64,000 nucleotides of DNA from UBA10649 sp965227045 (GCA_965227045.1 OZ245718.1:1054001-1118000); one strand, 5' to 3'; counted from the first letter of the stretch, positions 26,742-38,073 are shown. Notes: generated by a model from the letters alone, not told the origin. Numbers and translations are program-made.

Positions 26742-26829
26742 GCGTCTCGCCTGCCGTTCTGGTGGGGAGTCAAGCCTACTGATCGCAATCCGGCCGGCCC
26801 GTCAGTCCCTCCGGCTAGCGTTGCGTCCC

Positions 26830-27720
26830 GTGTCACGACGCGGCTGGATCATGTTCGTCTCCCTCGGGATCATCTGGGGCATTCCCTACCTGCTGATCAA
26901 GGTGGGCGTCGAGTCGATGTCGGTGTCCATGGTGATCTTCAGCCGGATGGCCCTCGCCGCCCTGATCCTGCTCCCCATCGCGATTGCGACCGGGCAGCTG
27001 CGCCGCCTGCGCGGGCACTGGCGATGGGTGTTCACCTTCGCGCTCGTCGAGCTGACCTTCACGCTGCTGGCCCTGACCTGGGCCGAGCAGCACATCTCGA
27101 GCTCGCTAGCGGGCCTGTTCATCGCCGCCGTCCCGATCACGACCGCCCTCCTGGCGTGGCGGTTCGGGCTTGACGACCGTCTCACCGGCGGCCGCCTGGT
27201 GGGCATGGGCGTCGGGATCGTCGGCGTCGCGGCGCTCGTTGGCTTTGACGTCAGCAGCGACAGCTTCCTGGCGATCGCTGCGCTCGTGGTGACCGTCGTC
27301 GGCTACTCCCTCGGTCCGATCATCATCGACCAGAAGCTGCAGGGAGTGCCCGGAGTGGCGGTCATGGCGATCGCAATCAGCATCAACGCGGTCATCTACG
27401 CGCCGTTCGCCTTCCTGACCAGGCCGACCGCACCGGTTCCCGCGTCGGCGTGGATCGCCGTCGCCCTGCTCGGCATCGTCTGCACCGCAGCCGCGTTCGT
27501 CCTGTTCTTCGCGCTTGTGGGCGAGGTCGGTCCGTCGCGCACGACGCTGATCACCTACGTCAATCCCGCAGTCGCCGTCGTGCTGGGCATCGTCATCCTC
27601 GACGAGCCGTTCACCCTCGGCATCGCGATCGGCTTCCCGCTCGTGCTGCTCGGCTCCTACCTGGCGACCAGGCGGGCCCCGGTCGCGGCTCTGCAAGTCG
27701 AGGCCGAGCCGCACCCGTAG
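26830..27720 (+). CDS. EamA/DMT-superfamily transporter
   Basis: A 296-residue membrane protein with about ten helices in two EamA repeats (FVSLGIIWGIPYLLIKVG; GYSLGPIIIDQKLQG). It probably exports small metabolites; substrate unknown. The GTG at 26830 is preferred because an ATG at 26728 would overlap the start of the divergent leuS gene; ATG 26851 is also possible. A TAGCGT element lies 8 bases before the GTG and could be the -10 of a leaderless mRNA. Confidence 0.83.
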   Translation: MSRRGWIMFVSLGIIWGIPYLLIKVGVESMSVSMVIFSRMALAALILLPIAIATGQLRRLRGHWRWVFTFALVELTFTLLALTWAEQHISSSLAGLFIAAVPITTALLAWRFGLDDRLTGGRLVGMGVGIVGVAALVGFDVSSDSFLAIAALVVTVVGYSLGPIIIDQKLQGVPGVAVMAIAISINAVIYAPFAFLTRPTAPVPASAWIAVALLGIVCTAAAFVLFFALVGEVGPSRTTLITYVNPAVAVVLGIVILDEPFTLGIAIGFPLVLLGSYLATRRAPVAALQVEAEPHP

Positions 27721-27747
27721 CGTCGTTCATCACCCGCTTGCACCGGG

Positions 27748-27758
27748 CAGGTAACCTG
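27748..27758 (+). promoter_or_regulatory. Palindromic -10 region of the diguanylate cyclase gene
   Basis: CAGGTAACCTG is an 11-base palindrome containing TAACCT (27752-27757), a -10-like element that ends 6 bases before the ATG at 27764. A leaderless transcript is expected, and a repressor could bind the palindrome. This is motif-level evidence only. Confidence 0.4.
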
Positions 27759-27763
27759 CGCTG

Positions 27764-28729
27764 ATGAGCGCCCCGACCATCTCGGCCGATCTCGATTTCG
27801 ACAAGGCCGCGCACCTCGTTCTCACCTACCTGTCCTCCCAGTTGCCGCTCGCGCTGTGGTCGGTCACGCGAGTGGAGAATGGGCAGCAGACCTTCCTCTA
27901 CCTGAACGAGGACAACCACTACGGCATCTCCTACGGTGACGCGACTCCGTGGCAGGACTCCTTCTGCATCCACATGGCGGCAGGCACGACGCCCACGGTC
28001 AGCGCGATCCCCAGCGAGATCCCGGAGTACGCCCACGCGGCCGAGATCAACGATATGCAGGTCGGCACCTACGCGGGCGCGGTCATCGATGAGCCCAACG
28101 GTAACCTGTTCGGCACGATCTGCGGCATCGACAAGAGCCATCGGCTCGACGATGACGCGGTGGCCACCGCGATTCCGCTCCTGCAATTCATGGGGCGCGT
28201 GCTGACCCTCGTCCTCGCCGCCGATCGCTACCGCGAGCAGGTCGCCGTCGGCCTGACCCAGGCAACCGCAGCGGCCGAGACCGACGCGCTCACCGGCCTG
28301 ATGAACCGGCGCGCGTGGGACCGGACCGTGCTCGAGGAGGAGGAGCGGTTCCGTCGCCTCGCCGACCCGACCATCACGGCGGTCATCGATCTGGACGGGC
28401 TCAAGCGCGTCAATGACGAGGGCGGCCACGCCGCCGGCGACGAGTTGATCCGCGCGGCCGGTCGCGCACTTCGCGGGGCGGTCCGCGGTTCCGACGTCGT
28501 GGCCCGCATCGGAGGCGACGAGTTCGCGGTTCTCATGAGGCAGTGCGACCTGCATGCCGCGGACTCCGTCATCGCGAACATCGAGCGAGCTTTCGCGGCG
28601 GTCGGCATCGAGGCCTCGATCGGGTGGGCTGCAGTAACCGTGTCTCAGGGGCTCACGGCGGCGATCGACGCAGCCGACCGCGTGATGTACGAGCAGAAGG
28701 CCGAGCGCCGTAAGACCCGCCCCGCCTAA
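27764..28729 (+). CDS. GAF-GGDEF diguanylate cyclase
   Basis: A 321-residue soluble protein with an N-terminal GAF-type sensor (about residues 15-165) and a GGDEF domain (about 175-315). The active-site signature is intact: GGDEF in RIGGDEFAVLM near residue 250. An RxxD inhibitory site (RGSD) lies five residues before it, so product feedback by c-di-GMP is expected. TDALTGLMNRRAWD opens the catalytic domain. It should make c-di-GMP from GTP. No EAL or PilZ protein is in the window. Confidence 0.9.
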   Translation: MSAPTISADLDFDKAAHLVLTYLSSQLPLALWSVTRVENGQQTFLYLNEDNHYGISYGDATPWQDSFCIHMAAGTTPTVSAIPSEIPEYAHAAEINDMQVGTYAGAVIDEPNGNLFGTICGIDKSHRLDDDAVATAIPLLQFMGRVLTLVLAADRYREQVAVGLTQATAAAETDALTGLMNRRAWDRTVLEEEERFRRLADPTITAVIDLDGLKRVNDEGGHAAGDELIRAAGRALRGAVRGSDVVARIGGDEFAVLMRQCDLHAADSVIANIERAFAAVGIEASIGWAAVTVSQGLTAAIDAADRVMYEQKAERRKTRPA

Positions 28730-28737
28730 CCCTCTCG

Positions 28738-28796
28738 CCGACCTTGAGGTTCCGCCCACCTCCGTGGCCGAAATGTGGGCGGAACCTCAAGGTCGG
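28738..28796. repeat. Intergenic palindrome, class A copy 2
   Basis: Perfect 22-base arms (28738-28759 and 28775-28796; core CGACCTTGAGGTTCCGCCCA) with a 15-base loop. It lies between the convergent stops of the GGDEF gene and the short-chain dehydrogenase, and is near-identical in the arms to the copies at 1231, 50422 and 60811, while the loop differs. Confidence 0.9.
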
Positions 28797-28801
28797 GGGG
28801 G

Positions 28802-29623
28802 CTAGTTGCTGGCGGTGGCCGCGACGTCCTGCCACTTGTCCCAGCCCTCGATGCGGGAGGCGTAGTCGGCCTTCGCCAGCGCGAGCGGTGTACTGCCGAG
28901 GAACATCCGCAGCGGCGGATCGTCGGAATCCACGACCGCAAGAACTGCGGCGACAGTCGTCTCCGGAGCCGCGGAGTTGTTCGCCATGCGTGCCCTGCGC
29001 ACTTCCTGGACGTGCGCGCGAACCTCGCGGTAGTCGTCCAGTTCGACGGAGTGGCTGGCCGACGATCCACTCCAGTCGGTGCCGAACGGCCCAGGCTCGA
29101 TGAGCGTGACCTTGATGCCGAACGGCGCCACCTCCTGGGCAAGCGCCTGGCTGAAGCCCTCCAGCGCCCACTTCGAAGCGTGGTACGCGCCGACCATCGG
29201 GAAGGCCGTGATGCCGCCAATCGACGACACCTGCAGGATGCGACCGGCTCCCTGCCTCCGCAGGAACGGCAAGGCAGCCTGTGTTACCCACAGGGCGCCG
29301 AACACGTTGGTCTCGAGCTGCGCACGCATCTCGTCCTCGGAGAGCTCCTCGATGAAACCGAAGTGTCCGTATCCGGCGTTGTTCACCACGATGTCGAGTC
29401 GGCCGAAGCGCTCGTGCGCCGCGGCAACAGCAGCGAAGGCGGCAGCACGATCGGTGACGTCGAGCTGGATTGGCAGCACGTTGTCGCCGAACTGCTCGAC
29501 GAGTCCGTCAAGAGTCGCGGTGTCCCGCGCAGTCGCGGCGACCTGATCGCCACGCTCCAGCGCGGCCTGCGCCCACAGTCGCCCGAAGCCTCTCGATGCA
29601 CCAGTGATGAACCAGACCGACAT
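28802..29623 (-). CDS. Short-chain dehydrogenase/reductase
   Basis: A 273-residue classical SDR using NAD(P)H. Cofactor motif TGASRGFG near residue 7, NNAG near residue 81 and catalytic YxxxK in YHASKWALEGF near residue 150, with Ser in VSSIGG before it. The substrate is unknown. The ATG at 29623 has AGGAGG 5 bases upstream, and the upstream stop is only 8 bases away, so it is the last gene of the imuA'-imuB-dnaE2-BRP run. Without the context it would be an ordinary housekeeping SDR. Confidence 0.88.
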   Translation of the reverse strand: MSVWFITGASRGFGRLWAQAALERGDQVAATARDTATLDGLVEQFGDNVLPIQLDVTDRAAAFAAVAAAHERFGRLDIVVNNAGYGHFGFIEELSEDEMRAQLETNVFGALWVTQAALPFLRRQGAGRILQVSSIGGITAFPMVGAYHASKWALEGFSQALAQEVAPFGIKVTLIEPGPFGTDWSGSSASHSVELDDYREVRAHVQEVRRARMANNSAAPETTVAAVLAVVDSDDPPLRMFLGSTPLALAKADYASRIEGWDKWQDVAATASN

Positions 29624-29631
29624 GACGCCTC

Positions 29632-30054
29632 CTACTGATCGCGTAACTGGAAGAACGCCAGAAGGTTGCCATCGAGGTCGAGGGTGGCGAACTCCCGGGT
29701 CGCCCATTCTGTATCGGTCGGCCCCGACCTGCTGACCGGGTGCACGACGGACTGCGCCGTCATCTCCTCGAACAGCTCGTCGACGTTGTCGACGCGGATC
29801 CGGCAGCTCGCGGTACCCGACAGGAAGGACTCGGCGCCCATGCGCACCGGTCGCTGCGCTAGCTCGACGGGATCGACCGCGCGCCACTCCTCGTTGCTCG
29901 ATCCCCACAGGTGGATCCACGCCTCGTCGCGCCGAAGGACGGCGATGCCATCGTCGAGATGAACGATCGTGAACCCGAGTCGATCGCGGTAGAACTCCGC
30001 GCCGGCCGCCAGGTCCAGCACGGGCAGAGCCGGGACGGTCTGGGTCATCGTCAT
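29632..30054 (-). CDS. Bleomycin-resistance-like VOC protein
   Basis: A 140-residue VOC-superfamily protein matching the bleomycin-resistance (BRP/Ble) pattern: ALPVLDLAAGAEFYRDRLGF, a Trp-rich WIHLWGSSNEEWR strand, CRIRVDNVDELFEE and FATLDLDGNLLAFFQL. BRP proteins sequester glycopeptide DNA-cleaving drugs as dimers and are not enzymes; a glyoxalase-type activity cannot be excluded. The ATG at 30054 has GAGGAGG upstream, 10 bases after the dnaE2 stop. A bleomycin-type drug-binding protein downstream of an SOS mutasome would make sense, but this is inference. Confidence 0.8.
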   Translation of the reverse strand: MTMTQTVPALPVLDLAAGAEFYRDRLGFTIVHLDDGIAVLRRDEAWIHLWGSSNEEWRAVDPVELAQRPVRMGAESFLSGTASCRIRVDNVDELFEEMTAQSVVHPVSRSGPTDTEWATREFATLDLDGNLLAFFQLRDQ

Positions 30055-30064
30055 TGGTGCCTCC

Positions 30065-33420
<3,356 letters not shown>

Positions 33421-33421
<1 letters not shown>

Positions 33422-34977
33422 CAGTCGTACAGCCCTTCGAGCATCCAGCGACTGCCGTCGACGTTGTACGCGACGACGTACGCGCGACCGTGCACGTCGA
33501 CCAGCTGGCAGCGCAGCATCCGCCCCGCAGCACCCGGCTCCCACCACGCCTCGCTCTGCGGCCACGGTCCGGCCCACGCGGTGATGGCCACCTGCTCCCG
33601 GCCCTCCATCCGCAGCAGGGCGGGCGACGACACGAGGGACCCGCGATCATTGATCGCCACGGGGCGTCCGCCGTGGTCCAGCACGTGGATGGGACGGGGC
33701 GGGTCGACGAGCATGGCCGGAGCGGGGGCGGGCAGGTGCCCGGGCCACGGCTCGCCAGCCGCGGCCCGGACCGGCTCCCCCCACACCGTGCGCCCGGTGC
33801 GGGCGGCAGGACTGCTGCCCCCTTGCACCGACAGCCGGATCACCGACTCGTGCCCGAACTGGGTCTGCACGCGGGCCAGCCCGCGCTCAACGCGCTCGTC
33901 GCCCTCCCCCGGCCCGCCCCACAGCGCCTGCTGGTGCGCGCCGGTGGGCACCGTCTCGATCGGCACCAGCCGTAGCCGCGACACCCCGCCGCTGATCTGC
34001 TGGTCGGTGCTCGAGAACAGCCCCTCCAACTGCCAGCGGATCCGGTCGACGATCTCCACCGCGGTGAGCAGCCCGGTGTGCCGCCAGCGACGGACCATCT
34101 GCTCGCCCATCTCGGTGTCGATCTGCGCCTCGAAGCACACGCAGGCCAGGCCGTGACGGGCCAGCCGGTCGACGAACTGCTCGGCCGTGGTGCGGGAGCT
34201 GAACGCGACCGCGTCGGACCGGTCCAGCGCCGGCTCGAAGACCACCTCGACCGAGCACTCCAGCGGTGGCTGCCGCGCGGCGACCGGCCGGATGTCGCGG
34301 GCCCCGGCCAGCCGGTGCGCCCAGGCACCGACCGCGCCGAACCGAGCGGACACGTCGGCGGCGGGCAGCTCGGCGAAGGCCCCGAGCGTGTGGACGCCCA
34401 GCCGCAGCAGCAGGTCGACCAGCGGGACCCCGGCCCGGGACCCGAGCACGGTGATAGGCATGGGGTGCAGGAAGTCCGAGGATCCGCCAGGCGGGACGAC
34501 GATGCCGCGGCGGGCCGCAAGCGCGGCGGCGAAGGCGCCGTCGGCCACCCCCACCCAGGCCTCGGTCAGCGCGTTGATCGCCTCCCCGATTGCTGAGACC
34601 ACCCCCTCCTCGCTGCCGTAGTAGCGGGCCGGGCCGCGCACGCGCAGCGCGGCGAGCCCCGGCCTGGTGATCTCCACGCCGGGCGCAACCGCCTCCAGGG
34701 CCACGGCGATCGGCTCGAACAGCCGCGCCTCGGCGACCTCATCTCGTGGCAGCACCACCAGGCCCGGGCTGCGGTACTGCGCCTCGCGACGCAACTGGTC
34801 ACGGCGCACACCCTGCTCGCGGGCCGCCTGGTTGCAGGCCACCACGCGGTTCGCCGTCATGACCGCGACCGGCCCGTCGCCGTCCTCGTCTGCCATCGCG
34901 ACAGCCGATGCCACCGGCCAGTCGGGGCACCAGATCGCCGCTGTTCGGGTCGGAGCAGGCTCCGTGTCGACGCTCAT
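33421..34977 (-). CDS. imuB: ImuB, Y-family-like mutasome adaptor
   Basis: A 518-residue Y-family DNA-polymerase homologue. It opens RTAAIWCPDWPVASAVAM in place of the usual catalytic DxD palm start, which fits the view of ImuB as an inactive adaptor linking DnaE2, ImuA' and the beta clamp. The fingers/little-finger region includes GARDIRPVAARQPPLECSVE. The last 120 residues form the ImuB C-terminal domain. The ATG at 34977 overlaps imuA' (ATGA). Confidence 0.9.
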
Positions 34978-35654
34978 CCGGTTCTCGACAGGGGCGAAAT
35001 ATCAGGAATAGCAACGTCAATCGAGGCAAGGCCGCCACCGCTAGCGGGCAGATGCAGGCCCGAGGTGCGCGGTCGCGCCGCCTTGCCGCGACCCTCCGCG
35101 GCGATCATCAGTCGGCGGCTGGCCAACCGGCCCGACCCGTCGGACGCACCCTCCCAGACACTGCCGCGCGCATCAAGGCGCAGGTCTGCCGACGGCCAGG
35201 AGCGAGCGGACGTGTCGAGATAGGCGATGAGCACCGCATCACGCGAGCGCGCCCGGGCGGTCAGTCGCTGGACGTCACCGGCGGCCACTCGCGCCGGTGG
35301 TCGGGCCACCACGACGTCGACAGTGTCGAGCAAGGCGCCGATCATCGTCGCCCACCTCGGACCCGGCTCGAGGATCACCGGCAGCCGTGACAGCTCGACC
35401 CCGTACTCGACCGCGGCCTCGGCGCTGATCGCCGGCATGCCCACCAGCGCGCACCAGGCACCCTGCCCCGACGGGCCGCCGAGCACCGCCAGGAGCAGGG
35501 AGAGCGAGCCCGCCACGCTCATCGAGGAGCCGCGTCGCAGCCCGCCCGGGAGCACCTCGGCCAGTGAGGGATGCACCGGCCAGGGCGTGGCCACCGAACC
35601 CCCAGGGGTGAACCCCTGCAGGGACTCGGCACGGCGAATGGCAACGTCCAGCAT
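34974..35654 (-). CDS. imuA: ImuA' RecA-like mutasome protein
   Basis: A 226-residue RecA-fold protein of the actinobacterial ImuA' type. The region where RecA has its P-loop reads PGGLRRGSSMSVAG, without the GK[ST] of Walker A, so ATP binding is doubtful. It joins ImuB and DnaE2 in the LexA-regulated mutasome. The ATG at 35654 is 11 bases downstream of a perfect LexA box, making a very short leader. Confidence 0.82.
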   Translation of the reverse strand: MLDVAIRRAESLQGFTPGGSVATPWPVHPSLAEVLPGGLRRGSSMSVAGSLSLLLAVLGGPSGQGAWCALVGMPAISAEAAVEYGVELSRLPVILEPGPRWATMIGALLDTVDVVVARPPARVAAGDVQRLTARARSRDAVLIAYLDTSARSWPSADLRLDARGSVWEGASDGSGRLASRRLMIAAEGRGKAARPRTSGLHLPASGGGLASIDVAIPDISPLSRTG

Positions 35655-35665
35655 GCGGCTGATCT

Positions 35666-35691
35666 TCGAACATATGTTCGAACGCTGTCAA
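35666..35691 (-). promoter_or_regulatory. LexA (SOS) box and -35 of the imuA'-imuB-dnaE2 cassette
   Basis: TCGAAC-ATAT-GTTCGA (35666-35681), a perfect actinobacterial SOS box and part of an 18-base palindrome. A consensus TTGACA (35691-35686 on the minus strand) lies 4 bases upstream. LexA bound here would cover the space between -35 and -10, giving tight DNA-damage control of the cassette. Confidence 0.95.
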
Positions 35692-35723
35692 CCGTCCGAC
35701 CGATTTGCCCGATTCCCCCTCGT

Positions 35724-35781
35724 CGACCTTGAGGTTTGGCACCCTCCGACAACGCCGCGAGGGTGCCAAACCTCAAGGTCG
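35724..35781. repeat. Intergenic palindrome, class A copy 5 (variant inner stem)
   Basis: Perfect 23-base arms (35724-35746 and 35759-35781) with a 12-base loop. The outer CGACCTTGAGGTT matches the other class A copies, but the inner stem is TGGCACCCTC paired with GAGGGTGCCA instead of CCGCCCA/TGGGCGG. It lies between the marR stop and the imuA' SOS promoter. Confidence 0.88.
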
Positions 35782-35807
35782 GCAGAAGGTGGTGGGTAGG
35801 GGTGGGG

Positions 35808-36278
35808 CTACTCCGTGCAGGCGGACGGGGTGTCGGCGGCGCACTGCGCGGAGTCGATACCCGCGGCGCGGACAAGCAATTCGTAGAGGGTCTCGCGCTC
35901 CTCGGGGCTCAGCGCGCCCAGGAGTTCGTCCTCCATGCTGGCAAATTTCGTCGCGGCCGCGTCGAGCTCGGTCCGCCCCACGTCGGAGAGCTCGACGATG
36001 TGGCGTCGACGATCGACGGGATCGCGGCGGCGCGTGATCAGCCCGCGCTCCTCGAGTTCGTTGAGCAGGCCGACGACGTTGCTCGGATCCAGGCTCAGCG
36101 ACTCGGCGAGCCCCTGCTGGCTGGCCGGACCATCGCTGAGCAGGCTCAATGCGACGAGATGCCGGGGCCGCAGCCCGCCCGGCTCGACGGCGCTCTCGGC
36201 CGCCCGCCGACCCACACGGGCCAAGTGGTCAATGAGGGGCAGCGAGTAGTGCGTCGCAACCGCCGAGACCTTGGCCAT
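35808..36278 (-). CDS. MarR family transcriptional regulator
   Basis: A 156-residue winged-helix repressor. The MarR signature region is clear: SQQGLAESLSLDPSNVVGLLNELEERGLI (helices and recognition helix) and RRRDPVDRRRHIVELSDVG (wing with the DxRxxR pattern). Ligands of the family are phenolic or electrophilic compounds. The ATG at 36278 is used; an upstream start would cross into the operator. It is divergent from the azoreductase gene, which is its likely target. Confidence 0.93.
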   Translation of the reverse strand: MAKVSAVATHYSLPLIDHLARVGRRAAESAVEPGGLRPRHLVALSLLSDGPASQQGLAESLSLDPSNVVGLLNELEERGLITRRRDPVDRRRHIVELSDVGRTELDAAATKFASMEDELLGALSPEERETLYELLVRAAGIDSAQCAADTPSACTE

Positions 36279-36315
36279 GCACAAAGGGTACGCCGTCGAC
36301 CTTGAATTGCGTAAT

Positions 36316-36328
36316 ACCAATGATTGGT
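36316..36328. promoter_or_regulatory. Candidate MarR operator
   Basis: ACCAAT-G-ATTGGT, a 13-base perfect palindrome 38 bases before the marR start and 17 bases before the azoreductase ATG. It sits where it would block the azoreductase promoter (TACTAT-like bases follow at 36337), so control of both divergent genes by this MarR protein is likely. Confidence 0.65.
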
Positions 36329-36344
36329 GGTAGACCTACTATCT

Positions 36345-36983
36345 ATGACACACCTACTGCATCTCGACTCATCCATCCGCACCGAGGGATCGCGCAGTCG
36401 CAAGCTGTCGGCGCACTACGTGGAGCGCTGGCTCGCGGCGAACCCGGACGGCACCGTCACCTACCGCGACCTCGCCGCCAACCCCGTCCCCCATCTGGAC
36501 AACGACTCCTTCATCTCGCAGTTCCTCGCACCCGAGGACCGCACCCCGCATCAGGCCGCGGCGCGCGCCCTCGCCGAGCGGCTCATCGACGACGTGCTCG
36601 CCGCCGATGTCATCGCCGTCGGCCTCCCGCTGTACAACTACGGGCCGCCGAGCACGTTCAAGGCCTGGTTCGACCACATCGTGTCCCAGGACCGCACCAT
36701 CGGGAAGCTCGGCGAGAAGCGCTTCGTCGTCCTCACCGCGCGCGGCGGCGGCTACGGACAGGGCACCCCGCGCGAGGGCTGGGACCACCGCGAGCCCTGG
36801 CTGCGCCACGCGCTCACCACGCTCGGCGTCGTCGACGTCGAGTTCGTCGAGACCGAACTGACTCTCGCGCGGGAGTCACCGGCGATGATCCCGATGGACC
36901 TGGGCGGCGCGGAGGACAAGAGCCTTGCCGAGGCACTCGCACGGATCGACGCCCTCCTGCGGCCGGCCACCGCCGAGGCGTGA
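36345..36983 (+). CDS. azoR: FMN-dependent NADH-azoreductase
   Basis: A 212-residue flavodoxin-fold oxidoreductase of the AzoR/AcpD group. It starts HLLHLDSSIR, with SRSRKLS for FMN phosphate binding, PLYNYGPPSTFKAWFDHI near residue 95 (isoalloxazine loop) and TARGGGY near residue 135. It reduces azo dyes and quinones with NAD(P)H and detoxifies quinone stress. The ATG at 36345 has no ribosome site; the mRNA may be almost leaderless. It is divergent from MarR with a palindromic operator between. Confidence 0.92.
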   Translation: MTHLLHLDSSIRTEGSRSRKLSAHYVERWLAANPDGTVTYRDLAANPVPHLDNDSFISQFLAPEDRTPHQAAARALAERLIDDVLAADVIAVGLPLYNYGPPSTFKAWFDHIVSQDRTIGKLGEKRFVVLTARGGGYGQGTPREGWDHREPWLRHALTTLGVVDVEFVETELTLARESPAMIPMDLGGAEDKSLAEALARIDALLRPATAEA

Positions 36984-37057
36984 CACCGGGACACACGAAC
37001 GAGGGGGTGCGGTAGCCGGGCGGATTCCACCGCGGGACGGGGGCTTTGCCACCCCGG

Positions 37058-37076
37058 TTAGGTTAGGCTACCCTCA
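37058..37076 (+). promoter_or_regulatory. DtxR/IdeR iron box
   Basis: TTAGGTTAGGCTACCCTCA matches the 19-base iron-box consensus TTAGGTTAGGCTAACCTAA at 17 positions. It overlaps a TAGGCT -10-like element and ends 6 bases before the ATG of the siderophore-interacting protein. Iron-bound DtxR/IdeR should repress the whole 37083-42103 operon. Confidence 0.93.
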
Positions 37077-37082
37077 CCAATC

Positions 37083-38027
37083 ATGGACGCCTCCCTGCTG
37101 GACCTGCGGCGCACGAGCGAGCCCGCCGACTCCCCCTACCTCCTGCACCACGTGCGGGTTACCGAGGCGGTCGCGGTCAGCCCGACCTACGTGCAGATCA
37201 CCGTCAGCGGCCCCGAACTCGACCGCGTGGCGACCACCGGGCTCGACCAGCGGATCAACCTGATCTTCCCGCTCCCCGAGCTCGGCCTGACGCCGATGGC
37301 GATGGTCGACGACTGGTACGGCGCCTGGCGCCTGCGCCCGGAGTCGCACCGCAATCCGATTCGCACGTACACCGTCCGCGCGATCCGCCCGCAGGCGTGC
37401 GAGATGGACATCCTGTTCGTCTGCCACGGACCCTCCGGCCCCGCCGGTCGCTGGATCGAGGACGTCACGGTCGGCGACGAGCTGATGCTCTGCGCGCCCA
37501 ACTCCCGATCGAGCTCGGATCCCGGTGGCATCGACTTCGACCCGCCGCGAGGATGCACGCGCTTCCTGCTCGTCGGCGACGAGACCGCCGCGCCCGCGAT
37601 CGCATCGATCCTTGGCCAGCTGCCTGCGGACGCCACCGGCTCGGTGCTCGTCGAACTGCCGCACCCCGAAGACGCTGCCATCCTGCCGAGCCACCCGGGA
37701 GTCGAGGTCCGGGTATTCGGCCGCAGCGGGGCTCGCGGTGATGACCTCAAAGGCGAGGTCATCACCGCAGCAACCGCGCTCACCAACGGCCCGGCCGCAC
37801 TGACGCAGGAGGTCGAGGACGTCGATGTCGACGTCGACATCCTGTGGGAGGTCCCGCGCGACGAGGACGGCGTGCCGCTGCGCGACCACGAGGCCTATGC
37901 GTGGCTGGCCGGTGAGGCGAGCGTCATCAAGGTCCTGCGCCGCCAGCTGGTGACCGAGCTCGGCTGGGACCGCCGCGCCGTCGCCTTCATGGGCTACTGG
38001 CGCGAGGGCCGCGTCGACAACGACTGA
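37083..38027 (+). CDS. Siderophore-interacting protein (FAD ferric reductase)
   Basis: A 314-residue SIP-family flavoprotein that reduces ferric siderophores in the cytosol to free iron. The FAD-binding half (about 15-140) has NPIRTYTVRAIRP (FAD motif RxYT). The NAD(P)H-binding half (about 160-310) has LLVGDETAAPAIASIL and ends WLAGEASVIKVLRR and MGYWREGR, typical of the family. It begins 6 bases after the iron box, so the leader is minimal, and it heads the uptake operon. Confidence 0.93.
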   Translation: MDASLLDLRRTSEPADSPYLLHHVRVTEAVAVSPTYVQITVSGPELDRVATTGLDQRINLIFPLPELGLTPMAMVDDWYGAWRLRPESHRNPIRTYTVRAIRPQACEMDILFVCHGPSGPAGRWIEDVTVGDELMLCAPNSRSSSDPGGIDFDPPRGCTRFLLVGDETAAPAIASILGQLPADATGSVLVELPHPEDAAILPSHPGVEVRVFGRSGARGDDLKGEVITAATALTNGPAALTQEVEDVDVDVDILWEVPRDEDGVPLRDHEAYAWLAGEASVIKVLRRQLVTELGWDRRAVAFMGYWREGRVDND

Positions 38028-38073
38028 CCGCAACACCAGCACACCACCACCGCCAACAGAAGGGTTCTGCGAC

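Noticed and set aside
26742..26829. T-box or attenuator in the leuS leader.
   Set aside because: The gap is only about 90 bases, with no specifier loop, no TGGNACCGCG-like T-box sequence and no terminator.
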